Part shown: piece by piece, positions 1-12,200 of the stretch | Position numbering within the stretch: position 1 is the stretch's first letter | How the letters are laid out: each line of letters opens with the position of its first letter | From: Macrolepiota albuminosa | Taxonomy: Eukaryota > Basidiomycota > Agaricomycetes > Agaricales > Agaricaceae | Length of the DNA: 64,000 nt | NCBI GenBank assembly: GCA_027475525.1 | Contig: JAMWFC010000065.1 | Location: forward strand, 500,188-564,187 | Direction of reading: 5' to 3' | Made by a program: the position numbers and the translations under genes | The notes under the pieces: model-generated | Seen by the model: the letters and a program-made list of their open reading frames with translations, nothing else | Database searches by the model: none | What the model was told of the DNA's origin: nothing

Positions 1-568
1 GTTATAGCTGCAGATGGATTCATGACAAGTGAGTGGGCTAAAAAACAAGTAGTGACCGTGGGTTAAATTCTTATACACTGCGACATTTCTCAGGAGCTGT
101 AGAGACAACTGATACTAGCTGGGGATACACAACACAAGCCTCTGACTCGGGGAAAAAGACGTCTGCCCCAATTGATTAATTGATTCCGAATCACATACAT
201 ATGAAGACAATTCTCAGCATCTATATCATGTCATTTAGGTAGCATCGCACACGCCGCCTCCGTGGATTGTTGCTAGAAAAGCCTTCCAGTTTGGAGGCCC
301 ATCAAGCGCGCTTCTCCTTGACGAGTAATTCTCTATTTTTTTCGATGCAAATTGAAATTTCAGGCAAGGTTATCCCCTTGTTTGTCAGACAAATTTTTTT
401 TCTGCTTGACGCATGATGCATGACCGGTCATGTGTCAAGTAGCTTCCTTTCGGACACGTGATATTAATACTTGTTGACCACTCATCGGAGACTGCTACCT
501 TTATTCACGCATCAAGGATGGTGAGGTGCCATTATAACAAGTCACAAGGCATCCGGCTTACTCCTTAA
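1..568. other. no gene recognised
   Basis: No convincing coding frame is seen here. The stretch is the probable upstream region of the kinase-like gene. An ATG at 518 could begin a short first exon of that gene, but no firm splice pair links it. Confidence 0.5.
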
Positions 569-2247
569 CAGCGATTAGATGTATCTGCTTCACAACAGAA
601 CAATAACTCCCTTACATTATGCGATTCTTCTGAGTATGATGACACTTTGGATTCTGTGCTGCGAACTCCCTTGTTTCCACATGATACCGGATTTGACCAA
701 TTATCCCGCCGAAGGTTTGTCTGGTGGGACTCAAACCGTATCCGATCGTGGCTCTTGGAAAAGGGCTATACTTTGTATCGCCGATTTCTTTATGAGGGAG
801 ATTATGAACTTAGGATGTACCCAGTACACACGGAACATAGCGAGCATTTCTTTCCCTTTGCAATTCATGAAGGACAGGAACTGGGGAGTGACTCAGAAGG
901 GATGGTCCTTTCTGGTAACACTGGTTTTATGGTGTGTAAGGCACTTTCAAAGAGAATTTTGAGATGCTCAGGCTCTCTCAGGGTAACATTGCTTTCGCTC
1001 AGAATACCCAAGGACAGCATGTAGCTGTAAAAGCTGTTGTAGACGGAAGCGAAGAGTTTCGCATTCTCAAATACCTTCATGATCAGGGAGTGCCTCGTTC
1101 AGTGGATGATTTTCACAATGTCATACCTGTTCTGGACGTTCTTGCTTGCGAGGGCCATTGGCTGGCTGTCATGCCCAGGTGTGCATAAATTACTGCAAAA
1201 ACACTCGCCTCGATTGACGGCTATGGAACTAGATGGGGTGTTTTCCCTCTCTTACCCAGATGTCGCTATTTACATGAAGTATTCCATTTTATACATTGTC
1301 TTTTGAAGGTTCCTTGTTTCTCCGTCCTAGTCCCATTCACTCTAACACCTTCGCCAGGGATTGACCTACCTTCACAAGCATCGCATCGCTCACGGAGTGC
1401 GTCTTTTGACATTAAGAGCCTGACTTTTCTGAAAATTTGCCATCGCAGGACATAAAGACAGGCAATATACTCGTTAGCCATGTCTACACTGATGAATGGG
1501 ACGCCAGAGACTCCTGCCGCCAGTCTTTACGTTCTCAAGGAAAATTGACCTATGCTTTATTTGACTTTGATGGTTCTACAATGTTTCCGCCTTCTATGTC
1601 CCTCGATGATTGTCGTCTTCCGAGCCACATCTCCTTTAACACGCTGTATGAACAGGTCCCAGGGGATACGTTACAGGGAGAGTTTGATTTCAATCCTTTC
1701 CCCTTTGACGTTGGAATGCTAGGTGTTATGTTTTGCCAAGAATTTCAGGTGAATCAGTCTGTTTACTGTCGGCCTCCTGCTATTGATGCAAATTCCATCA
1801 TTATTATTCTCGCAGCATATGACGTGCACTGTTCCAATGTTAGCGCCCCTGTTGGACCGCATGACGACTCGCGACATTGCACAGCGGTTTAAGGCTTCAG
1901 AAGCTTTGCAATTTTTTGAGGGACAGGTCATTCCCCTGACACCCGAGCACGTATTATCTTCGCCAGCACCAGTGGACCTTGAATATGTGGCATATGTGGC
2001 ATATGACTACTACGATCGCTGGAAGTATCTTCACCCAGATTTTGTCGCCAAATGGGGAGCTTACCGTGAGCCTCCTGTTCCATACCACATTCGTTTTCTT
2101 CGCGAGATCTGTTTATATCCGTGGGTGTTTGATATTGTTAGTTCCGTACGCCGCTTTGCTCGGTTTCTTTGCCTCGGTGGAGGATTCCTACATCGCAGAC
2201 TCCTTAACTTTTTCTCGCTTCGGTATCTTTTTGTACCTGCAAGATAA
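569..2247 (+). CDS. protein kinase-like protein, basidiomycete family
   Basis: Spliced gene. The N-terminal reading frame (about 569-910) has no in-frame ATG and opens at a possible acceptor (cttaacag), so a first exon is probably missing; ATG 518 is one candidate. Kinase landmarks follow in order: HVAVKAVVDG (the VAIK-type lysine, about 1020), VMPR (about 1170), a small exon reading HEVFHFIHCLLK (about 1270-1306), then GLTYLHKHRIAHGD joined across an intron to IKTGNIL (1449 on), and LFDFDGS in place of DFG (about 1560). The C-terminal part has MLAPLLDRM and RFKASEALQFFE, as in kinase C-lobes, and ends in an aromatic tail at TAA. The catalytic HRD reads HGD and DFG reads DFD, so activity is uncertain. 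Exact exon joins at 900-960 are unresolved. It belongs by pattern to the large fungal kinase-like families; its substrate is unknown. Confidence 0.7.
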
Positions 2248-2840
2248 ATTACAGCTACTCTGATATACGTTCAAGGATCGCTTCAAAGTACTCGACAATA
2301 CCTCTGGCAGTAGATTTTTCAAGACAATATAATACTAAAATGGGAACTGCTACAACTCGACCATATAGCTATCGGTGTTCTGGCCCAAATGGCAAACGCA
2401 TCATTTTTTCACATCACGTATCAGAAAAATCTGCTGGGTAGTGTTCTTTCTAGATCTGTCTAGATCTGGAGGGGAGACTTTTTCCTTTCTTCTCTTACAG
2501 CTACTAGACGTACGGACTCCGATTTGTACATAACAGAGCGAAGTTCCCGCGTGAAAGTAAACATCCGAATGCGCAGACTTACACACAACATAAGATCACG
2601 CCAGTACAGGGTTTTGAGAATTTCCGTTGGTAGCGCGGCGAGCCTATATCGCATTTAAACAAGGAGATGTACTTTATTCCTCCATGGTCATACGTCTGTC
2701 CATGACGAAGGGATCCATTTGTGGAACCTTGCCAATTGAGAAGATGCGTAGACTGCCCGCTTGTCTTAAAGGAGATCCGGTAACCCAAATAAATGAAACT
2801 CAGTCAATTCTGATTGCCACTGTATGTACTTGCTTACAAC
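2248..2840. other. intergenic, no gene
   Basis: Only short chance frames on both strands. It separates the kinase-like gene from the aminotransferase, and its right end is the aminotransferase promoter. Confidence 0.5.
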
Positions 2841-2847
2841 TGACTCA
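2841..2847 (+). promoter_or_regulatory. GCN4-type bZIP site TGACTCA
   Basis: The heptamer TGACTCA, the consensus of Gcn4-family bZIP factors, lies 141 bp upstream of the aminotransferase ATG. A weaker half-site, TGACTC, is at 2913-2918. Amino-acid biosynthetic genes are the classic Gcn4 targets, so placement fits, but one heptamer can occur by chance. Confidence 0.5.
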
Positions 2848-2930
2848 TATTGAGATAAGATAAGATCTGAATATTGAATACAAGCGATCGTTAATATTTT
2901 TTTTTTATTTTCTGACTCTAGGCTTTCCTC

Positions 2931-2937
2931 TATAAAT
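2931..2937 (+). promoter_or_regulatory. possible TATA element
   Basis: TATAAAT lies 57 bp before the aminotransferase ATG, following a T-rich run at about 2895-2910. This is a common arrangement in fungal promoters. Confidence 0.4.
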
Positions 2938-2987
2938 CGGGCTCTGATCTACAATGGCAGTTTCATATAGTCCTCACAAAGTCTATC

Positions 2988-4514
2988 ATGGCTATTAAAA
3001 AAACCACTCCAGCTCCTTCAACCAAGTCTCAGCCCTCTTTGCTTGATGTACGTCACGTTTTCTGCGTCAGTTGATTGGACTTGGATGTATGACTTCCCAG
3101 GCATCCAAGCTCGTCATTAACCTGGCGACAACCTTGAAGGACATACCGGAAGATGTTCATTTCGGACAGGTCTGTTTTTTTTTGTGTTTACGTCTGACGT
3201 CTGCTCATAGCTTTTTCTTTCTAGGTCAAGAGCGACCACATGCTCGTCGCGAGCTACGACCCCGTGATTGGTTGGTCGGCCCCGGAAATCAAACCTTACG
3301 GACCTTTGTCGCTGGATCCTGCTGCCTCGTGTTTCCACTACTGTCCTAATGTCTTCGAGGGAATGAAGGTTAGGCTCCACATTAAAGGTACATGACATGG
3401 TTCTGACATCGACTCGTACAGGCATACTTGGGACCTGATGGAGAACCACGTCTCTTCCGCCCAAAGCAAAATATGGAGCGTCTCATACGCTCAGCAGAGC
3501 GCGTTGCCCTGCCTGTAAGTAAATTTGCATTCATTAGAAAAACGTGCGTCAATGCTAATTGCTGATTTTTAAAGCCATTCGACCCCGACGCTCTCCTTGT
3601 TCTCATTAAACGCCTTATTATGATTGACGCGCGTTGGATTCCCAAAAAACCGGGTCATAGTTTATACATTAGGCCAACCTTTATTGGTACTCGTCCTGGT
3701 TAGTCTTTTCTATCTCATTGTTATATGTCTGCTTCCGTTACATCTTAAAACAACCCTCATAGCTCTCGGCGTTGCGGCTTCCGACAGCGCCTTACTCTAT
3801 GTTATTCTGACGCCTACCGGCCCCTACTTTTCGACCACCGGCAAGGCCAACGGCGTTTCCCTACTCGCTGTTGGCAAAACTGTTCGCTCTTGGCCAGGAG
3901 GAACTGGTGGACACAAACTCGGACTGAATTATGCCCCAGGCTTCCTTCCCCAGCGACTTGCGGCCGAGCAGGGTTACGAACAGATCCTCTGGTTGCTCGG
4001 CGAGGATCAGCGTATCACAGAAGCAGGGTCGATGAACTTTTTCGTCGTCGTCCAAAGAAAAGACGGGGGTGAGTTTACCATATGAATAATATGCAACAGT
4101 GATATTTATGTATCTTTAAAAGACGTGGACATCATTACTCCTCCACTGGATGGCACAATCCTCCCAGGAATAACGCGTCGTTCATGCCTCGAACTCCTCG
4201 ATGCGCATACCGCAAATAAAATTGTGCTTCCCGGGGTCCCTGCCTCACGCAAACTCTACACGCATGAACGCACGCTGACGATGCCCGAAGTTGCTGCGTA
4301 CTCCGATGCTGGTACCTTGTTGGAAGCTTTTGGTGTGGGTACAGCCGTTGCAGTAGCACCTGTTGGCCGCATTGGATATCAGGGTAGAGACCTTGTCCTT
4401 CCGTCTGAAAACTTTGGACTGGGTGACATAGGCAATGCACTCTTGGAGAGGCTGTTAGATATCCAGACAGGACGGGTGGAATTTGAGGGTTGGAGTCAGA
4501 CCTGTGAAGACTAG
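2988..4514 (+). CDS. branched-chain amino acid aminotransferase
   Basis: PLP fold-type IV transaminase exchanging the amino group of Leu, Ile and Val with 2-oxoglutarate (BAT1/BAT2 family). Seven exons; introns 3048-3100, 3170-3224, 3369-3421, 3515-3574, 3699-3762 and 4069-4122 all have GT-AG ends and keep the frame. Start is ATG 2988 (MAIKKTTPAPS); stop is TAG 4512-4514. Family blocks are clear: FHYCPNVFEGMKAY near the N-terminus, LFRPKQNMERLIRSAERVALP, the lysine-bearing GGHKLGLNYAP (Schiff-base lysine), then ITEAGSMNFFVV, LDGTILPGITR and the C-terminal AFGVGTAVAVAPVG. Length is normal for the family. No clear mitochondrial presequence is visible, so a cytosolic (BAT2-like) role is possible but not proven. 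The GCN4-type site upstream suggests amino-acid-starvation control. Confidence 0.93.
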
Positions 4515-4904
4515 AGCTTAAAATTGAGCTTCATGTGTATTTAGATTTCCGCTCATAACACTCATGTTCTTTGTTGAAATGTTTTCAAGAGGTTGACGAC
4601 TACATACAAATAAAAACGATTTAGAGTGCTGACATCAAGTGATAATCAAAGTTGTTTGGTGTCACGCAATACAATTTCCGCAATCCTAGTTTTCCATATG
4701 CACTCTATTTGGCACAGGATGAAGCATGTCGGTTGTACCTATGTACGACATGTAGTGTCTCCTTTGTGTTGTGGACAGCATGCTTGGAAATCTCGTCCAT
4801 CGTTTGCGGCTGGGTAGGCCACACGATGCATTCAAAAAAATCAAAGGTTTCTTCAACTTCTCGAGGGGACAACCTTGGATCTATGTCGCTTCACTTTGCC
4901 CTCG
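4515..4904. other. intergenic, no gene recognised
   Basis: 3' flank of the aminotransferase gene. Frames on both strands are open but match nothing I know. Recognisable F-box-paralogue similarity begins just downstream. Confidence 0.4.
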
Positions 4905-5705
4905 TACAAGAGCGAGAGGTATCAAGAATTACAATTGCTTTGTTAGGGAGAATAATCCTCCCGGTATCCTCAACTAGAGAGAACTGGAAGTAGCGACTAG
5001 ATAAGGAGAGCCTGCTTTGTTGGTTTCGTCGTCGAGCCCCAAGAGAAGACAAGTTTTACCAGAGATCCGCTTCCTTCCTTAATAAGCGCTTTTTCGAACC
5101 CGATCGAGGATTGAGTACAGGACTGATTCGCGTTTGTCAATTTATATATATCTTCTCCTGAAGCCATGACCAAGGAAACTGCCTCATTGTTCAAAATCGA
5201 ATTAAGTTCGAGCGCTTGGAAATGATAATCTCCACCATGCCTTGAGGCGTCGCAGAACTTTGCGAGAACAGAGGAAGAGTCCTAGGTTGTTCATTTCGTC
5301 GATATTGTAAACGAGGGCAACCTGCCACTCAACAACAACTAACCGGTTGCCAGGGAGAAGTCGTATTAAATTCTGTTGATCAAGCTATCAGTCTTTCTTT
5401 ATTCTGCATGTTAGATGGAATAAGACAGACCGGCCCCACATCAGTGTAAAGTACATTTTTTCGATGCATTGAGGACGTCGACAACCTCCAGTTGAAGACT
5501 TCAACATACCGAGCTGGCGCCTCCATACATCGAGCGAACAGATCACCACACAAGCTAACATATCCAATGGAGGCCCCGGGCTGGTAAGCTAAGAATGAGT
5601 GTAAAAGATGCGCTTCCAAGTATGCTATAGGCCCGTGCCCACATAAACCAACACCCATGTTCAGATTGACAAATGTGACTTCCTTATGTGACAAAAACCA
5701 CACAC
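4905..5705 (-). pseudogene. decayed paralogue of the F-box gene at 28-29.6 kb
   Basis: On the minus strand several blocks match the C-terminal half of the gene at 28115-29649 in the same order: LCGHGPIAYLEAHLLHSF versus LCGHGSTAHLEAHFLHSF; VEVFNWRLSTSS versus VEVFNWKLSTSS; VALVYNI versus VILVYNV; EAVSLVMASGEDIYKLT versus EAVSFVLPSKEQIYKLT; KPTKQALLI versus KPTKQALVV; VEDTGRIIL in both. Blocks lie in different frames, and no F-box or start region is found upstream, so the copy is broken and 5'-truncated. Confidence 0.72.
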
Positions 5706-6238
5706 GCCATATGTAATGAAATCCCTACAAACCAAAATCACAGTTGGCATCAAAAGTAGAAGTATAACACGGGTCCTTGTCTGAATGACGAACAAATGCC
5801 AAACACTATTTGTAGGACGAGCATGAGGTTCGGTAAAAAGTTGGAAGCGTGTTTCTGTCGTAATCACGGTAGTCAAGTGGCTCGCCAGTTAACGCCAAAG
5901 CGGTCTGAGATAATGTCACGATTCCTCCTGTTCCAGGACGCCTATGGACAGCTTTACGATTACAGCAGTTGGTTTATTTCCGTAAATTGACCACGGTTGG
6001 AGCGGAAATCAGACATGACCGGTAATTGATCGTGTGTTTGGTTGCTTAAGGAGTCAAATTGAATACAGTAGTGACACGCACTTCCAGCCTATCTGACCCT
6101 GAGCATTCAGAGCTTGGAGGTGGCGTAAAGCGCTGCTGAAACAGATCTTTCAGGTCTGTTGACCGGCGGAAGGAAACCGAAATCGGCTGTTGTCAGCCTC
6201 GACGCCATTGGTAAAGTTAGAAAAGAGAATTCACTACT
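5706..6238. other. no gene recognised
   Basis: Short frames only. The rightward part of the F-box paralogue may extend here but I could not align it with the intact copy. Confidence 0.35.
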
Positions 6239-7095
6239 CTATCGACTTCGTACAAAGCTCGCAGCAGGTCCGTCACGCTTCATAACACCTAGGTTCACTA
6301 TGATACCAGTATGAGCACAGGCCGGATATCATGGCCGGGCACATACCAGGTCTTCGTTCCCATCCTCGTTTCTTAGAACCATTCCCATGGAGACCCAGAC
6401 TGAGGCCAAGGAACTTTCTGACCTTAGCTGATGGTAGCGTAGACGCGCCAACAACGGGACCTAGCGGGAGTGTCCTCCTGAGTGTACGTGACCTGGTTAC
6501 AACATAACATATATTCAGCATCTATAGTTACATAGCATAGGTAGATACGTACCCAACTATGATATCCTTGGGTGCCGCATTGCTGCGGATGCGTTTTCTG
6601 GGTTTACTGGGCGCAGAAGAATCCTGCTTTACTTTGTGCTTTGACGCCGCTTTCGTGTTTGTAGGGGCAAATGCAGAGGCAAAGAGGTGGTCCGGAAGGT
6701 GGTCTGGGTTAGTTTGTGTGGTTCGTCGGTCTCCAGAATCCGTCTCTTCATCGTCCTCCTCCGAGTATGGATCTATATCATCGCTCACTTTCCCCAAGTC
6801 CTCATCTGAATCGCCGTCTATACCCTGAAACTCCTCTTCATCTGAATCGCCGCTTGATCCGCTCTCACCTGAGTCATTGTTCTCATTCATCTCCTCGGCT
6901 GCCCCTTGCTTAGCTCTTTTCATTTGAGCCTCGATATTCGTATCACCGTCATTATGAATGTCTTTCCGTTTGCGCTTGCTGTTCTCCGCCTGTTCTTTTA
7001 GCCTGCGATCTCTTTCCTTATTTCGTAGTTTTTTCCTCATTTTTTCGGCGACATGGGCCTGTTGCAGCGCTGCCTCGCTTTTCTTCATGTTCCGT
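6239..7095 (-). CDS. lysine-rich/acidic probable nucleolar protein, 5' end in assembly gap
   Basis: Minus-strand gene read from the scaffold gap leftwards. It has a basic coiled-coil-like stretch (KMRKKLRNKERDRRLKEQAE), an acidic Ser/Asp/Glu tract, then LPDHLFASAFAP, a basic KPRKRIRS segment and IIVG. Splicing out 6493-6552 joins IIVG to SRTLRR; the next exon carries LPSAKVRKFLGLSL and KKRGWERRPG. Splicing out 6289-6346 adds VMKRDGPAASFVRSR and the stop at 6239-6241. The conserved C-terminal block (KVRKFL, GWERRP, GVMKR) recurs in fungal proteins I associate with nucleolar or ribosome-biogenesis factors, but I cannot name the family. The start codon is hidden by the 100-N gap. Confidence 0.65.
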
Positions 7096-7195
7096 NNNNN
7101 NNNNNNNNNNNNNNNNNNNNNNNNNNNNNNNNNNNNNNNNNNNNNNNNNNNNNNNNNNNNNNNNNNNNNNNNNNNNNNNNNNNNNNNNNNNNNNN
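7096..7195. other. 100-N scaffold gap
   Basis: Exactly 100 unknown bases, the usual placeholder for a gap of unknown size. It removes the 5' end of the minus-strand gene to its left. Confidence 0.99.
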
Positions 7196-7952
7196 CTGGA
7201 ACCTTTCCCAAATTATCTCGCCGTCTGTGCAAACATCTCAGGTGACTCCCACAGGACTTGTGACATACGAGAAGAAGGGTCTACCGTTGGTTGTCCGCCG
7301 TTTGGCTGAGGTCGAATGAAGACTCTTATGTTATTATTTATTTTCTTCCTTCACTGAAACGTTTACCGTATATTCCTGGTTAGTTGGTTTTTGAAGCACG
7401 CAGAATCGCAATATGTAGCCCTAGCATATCTTATTCCATTTATAGTTAATACTCACCCTATTATTTTATGTAACGAGAAGCATACCAAGGTCCCTCTATC
7501 TTCGTCTTCTATTGTTGGCTTGGTGATAATTGACCAGGACGACCGTTATTTTAGTCTGTGCGACTCTTTTGTGTGGGCGTCGCGATGAGATACATAGCCT
7601 CAATGACTTGTATAATGTTTGGAGCTCACACGTTGTCTAAACATCTGATGTCGCATTCGGGTTTAGCCTGTCCGAGATAAAGGACATTTTGTCTGCGTCC
7701 AGAGGATCTGTATACCCATCCTAGCGTTGCTATCAAGTTAAACCCTTACTTAGCTTTGTCCTTCCGACGAAGTATGGGGAACCCATGTCAACGGCAGGAT
7801 GATTCAACAAGGAAGGGTGTTGTTACCTCCTTACCCTTGTACACTGTCTAGCATGTTGCAATAACGTCTATGATCGTTGGCATTGGATCTTAGGTGATGA
7901 CGGTGTACTAAGCTGCATTTTCCCTTGGATTTTGGTTGAACAAAAAAGGAAG
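7196..7952. other. post-gap stretch, no firm gene
   Basis: A plus-strand frame leaving the gap ends at TGA 7317-7319 with VTYEKKGLPLVVRRL, which might be the 3' end of a gene hidden by the gap. The opposite strand is also open there, so I do not call it. 7320-7952 shows nothing. Confidence 0.3.
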
Positions 7953-8040
7953 GGCCTCAGCGAGAATTGAACTCGCGACCTCCTCGAGATAGTGCTGATT
8001 AGCTCCCAAACGAGGAATCATACTACTAGACCATAAGGCC
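7953..8040 (-). tRNA. tRNA-Pro(TGG) with 17-nt intron
   Basis: The reverse complement folds as a full cloverleaf. The acceptor stem GGCCTTA pairs with TGAGGCC (one T-G). The D-arm begins TGGTCTAG. The anticodon stem CCTCG pairs with CGAGG. The spliced loop is TTTGGGT with anticodon TGG at 8006-8008. The variable loop is AGGTC, and the T-arm is GCGAG TTCAATT CTCGC. A 17-nt intron (7988-8004) interrupts the loop after position 37, the canonical site for nuclear tRNA introns. Mature length is 71 nt before CCA addition. Confidence 0.94.
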
Positions 8041-9290
8041 GTGATTTGAAGCCATCATAATCAAATCAGCACACGATTAAGGAACTCCGAGTCCCGACCC
8101 CATTGCAAACTTTCTTAGTCCTAACATTTTTGTTCTTTGCGTCGAGTTCTTCCCGCTTAATAACTCAGCTTCTGATATCCACTAGACCTCTCAGCCGACA
8201 ATGCGCTCACTGGTGGCATTACAACATCTCAATTGATCATCCATTTGGCAATTGCAATGTTCCTCAGATAACGACAGTTTGGTCAGCATAAATTGGTATC
8301 TTGATTAAATACCGTGATTGCGTGTGAGTGCCATTGACGTAGACGCTGCCATTATCAATTTAGCGCTTGCGAAGTGTGCGGCGTCTTTTCGAACTCTTAC
8401 CACTAGCCTGGATGACCTTCATTTTGTTATATCAAAGAATTCGAATCATAAATCAACGTCAAGAAATGTCGTTCTTGGATTGTTCTTTCCACGATTGACC
8501 ACCCCAAAAAACTACGTACGATACACGTGTCTTGCGTGTGGAGGATTTGCGCACAGGGTAGACTGATTATTGATTATGCATGAACTCTCGTCTCTATACT
8601 TAACAGCTAGCTAGCGCTTCGATCTGTCACCTGTTCATCCATTGACGCGTCGAGGAGTACCACACCAGCCACGGTCGACATTGCCACTGGCCAGGTTCTC
8701 CCAGATCGGACATCTTTGCACTCACTTCTTGCCCTTGAAAGTAGCTGAAGGATTTGTCAATTCATTTTCACCTGTCCCTGAGTCCAGTGTGCTGATGCAC
8801 ATGGCGCATTCTCCGAAAGAGAGAATAGAACGTTGGAGCAAGCTTTAGAAGTATCTTGATCAGTTTTCTGTCATGCATGGAATTATAGAAGTCTTTCCAG
8901 AAACTACCTTCAAAGTCAATGATGGAATTGACTGACCATGCATGCACCCACAAGCTGACGGGCTGAGGAAGCAGAATTAAGGGTGGATTCCAAATCGGGC
9001 CACGTTTTCTGTGATGTGACAGTGAAATATGAAATGGCTACAGATCCGGCGCGTGCCTGTCCGCTTTGGACTGTCACCCAAGGCCAACGTCTGTCCTTTC
9101 ACTCTTTAACCACTTTAATTACTTTCCACGACGAAGCGCCATGGAGGCTTGAGCTGCTGAGGTCCCAAGGGCCCTCCCCTACTCAATCCGCTCTGTTGTT
9201 CTAATCCCTGGCCACTCGACTGATTCTCGGGCGTCGACTCTTCCATTTCAGCCTGTGTAACCCGTATGACGGTGCCTCAGTAAGGCTTTC
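8041..9290. other. intergenic, no gene recognised
   Basis: Lies between the tRNA and GCN2. Several frames of 60-80 codons are open on the plus strand but none has recognisable motifs or splice support. Confidence 0.45.
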
Positions 9291-12200
9291 ATGGATAACA
9301 CTACTCGAGAACGTCAAGAGCTCGAGATTACCGCGCTTAAATCAATTTATGAAGAGAATTTCTTCGAGACGCCGCCCCCCAAGGCTTGGAAAGTTGGTCC
9401 TTGTTTCTTGTGTCTTGACTCGTGTTGACCGCCTGCTAGGGGGCCTTGCGCTTGCCAGAGTTTGTTATACGAGTCACACACCCATCTCATGACAAGATTA
9501 ACTTCCATCTAAACGTTAAGTAAGCTCGTGCATCTATTACAAAAGAGCCGGGAGCCTAGAATTCATCACCGTTATATAGACTACCAAAGACGTATCCCAC
9601 ACTTGCGTGTCCTATCTTTGCTATCCAGAAGCCTATCGAAGGCTTGAAAGACGTCGATGTTTCGACACTCTCTCACAAGATAACTTCGGAGGCACAAAAG
9701 AATCGAGGCATGGAAATGGTTTTCGAGATTGTAAATCTATGCCAGGACTGGATGGAGAACAACATTAAGCCCAAGAACGAAGTGGCTGGGTCACTGGCGG
9801 TGCAAATGACTCAAAGAGCTGAGGAGGAGGAACGGGTGAGTCGAGTTTGACTATCGTTTCTTTGTTTGATGTTTATCGCGAAATGAAGGAGAAGAAACGT
9901 CAAGAAGCGGAAAGAGCGGAACGGGCGGCACGCGAGGCACTAGAGAGAGAGGAAGAGTTCAAGGAAGAAGCTTTGCGCCAGCTAGCTGAGAGGGAACTGC
10001 AATACAAAGCCCGGAAGCGGGCAAACTCTGAGTCGACGATGATTCCATATCCCGGAGACACTATGACAGAGTCGTTTCCCCACAATGTAGAAGTTGATGG
10101 TGTAACGTTCAACACCGTGAGGTTGTTCCATCCTCGACAAGGCATGTATCCTTTACTCTTCCATCTCTCGCTGCTCGTCCTGATTTGCTTTAAGAGTCCC
10201 TCGGAACAGTCTACATGGCTGACCCTGTCTGCGACGACATCAACACGACACTCCCACTAGAGCTTTATATTGTCAACTTTTACTCGCAATACTACACCAC
10301 TAGCCAGGGCCGCAAAAAGCTCAAACAAGTCGAGGCTGAGATCCAGCGTCTTACGGCTATCCGTCATCCCAATCACACCAGCATCTTTGCCGTCAAACTC
10401 ACGCAGCCCCACTCGAGCGGACCCTCACAGCTTATCGTACTATCGGAACAAGCGCCTCCGTTGACTTTACATGATGTTCTTGAAGACACGCCGTCTCTAC
10501 GCGAGGAGCGCGTCTCAGTGTGTATCTCTCTCTTACTACACAGGCTTCTGGATAGTTTAACTGGTATCTCAGGAATACCTAGCACAAATCCTCTCAGGCC
10601 TGAATGCAATTCACGCAGCGGATCTTGTGCATCGAGGTACAGTAATATTTCTCAGTTTTTATCGCCGCGCTCTCAACTCCTACAGGCATCAATGCTCGAA
10701 ATATCGGTCTTGTTTCCGGCGACCGCCCACCTCGCAAGCAAGTTAGACTTGGGAGGGTGGGATATCCAACGAGATTATTGGACTTGCATCGATCCAACCC
10801 ATTTGGAACGAATTTGCCGCCTGCCGAGGAGCCGCCAATTCCTGAGGGATGGTAAGTTTGTGTCAGTGTCGCTCTTTGGCCAGAATTTCATACGTAGTTT
10901 GCAGGTTGTCGAGAGAAGAGAAGAATGAGTCGGCATTGCTTTATACTCGTCAGCGTGATATACATGCTGTTGGGATCGTGTTACTTCAGATGCTTCTAGG
11001 TCTGGACGTAACGGAGCGATATTCGAACATCCACGAAGCCCTCCAATCCTGTACGCATCCTTCACTTCCTTAATTATGTTGTCTCCATTGCCCACACTCA
11101 CGTTACCCATCAGCTTCTGTCTCAAGTTCCCTCGCACGTCACGCAACTAATATGATTCTTCCGTCTAAGAAAACACATACATCGTGTCTCAGTCTTCTAG
11201 GTGACCTTGCGGAGACATCCCTTCAAAGCAGTAACAGTATACAAACGCCGTCACGGGCCATTGCGATGCCCTCGTCCGCGGGACTGAGGACACCCGTGCC
11301 ATTTACGCACGAGGGCTCGCCGGAGGTGTCGGCGTTCTTCCTGCCGCCACCGAGGCCCCAGCAGGTGAGTCGATGGAAAGAGGATTGGGAGGAATTGGAG
11401 CTGTTGGTTTGTAGTTCATTTCTCTCTGTATGTATCCTTCTTACCGAGGGTTAATGTCAGGGCAAGGGTGGCTTTGGATCTGTAGTGAAAGCAAGGAATA
11501 AAATTGACAACCGTATATATGCAGGTTGGTCCCTCTATCTTGTTCTTATTCTTCAATGTTAATCTAAACAACTTCCCAGTAAAGAAAGTTCGCCTGAAGA
11601 CTGAAGGAAGCGACGTGAAAATCTTCCGTGAAGTTAATGCCCTCAGCCGTCTCTCCCATCGCTACATCGTTCGATACTTCACGACCTGGATCGAAATATC
11701 TGATGAACCCATCTCCTCCAACGTTTCAGACGACTCCGAATCGGGCACCGACACCGGCACCGGCACCAGCATTGGCATGACTTCCGTCCCAAACTCAAGC
11801 GAACGATATCTTCCACGTAACGGCGGAGGTCTGACGATTGATTTTGATGATTTGACGGGTCGAAGATCGCAATCGTCTAAATCGTCGTTCCCAAGTATTC
11901 ATTTTGATGCGTCGTCCTCGCCTGGGACGGGTGAGTCCAGCGGAAGTGACGAGGAGGGGTTAGAGAACTTGTTCAGGCAGAGGATACCTGTTGCGCCTCC
12001 CCCGATGCAGTCGAGGACATTGTATATCCAGATGGAGTTTGTTGAACGGCAGACGTTGAAGGAGGTATGTCTTGATAGAAAGCTCACGATCCATGCATTG
12101 ATAATTTTTCTCTTGACAGCGTATTGATGAAGGAATCACGCAGGATGAAGCATGGCGGCTTTTTCAGCAAATCGTTGACGCCCTCGTTCACATGTCAACC

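Noticed and set aside
6559..7319. Plus-strand frames opposite the lysine-rich gene
   Set aside because: Ser/Leu/Phe-rich shadow of the acidic/basic minus-strand exon; no motifs or splice support.
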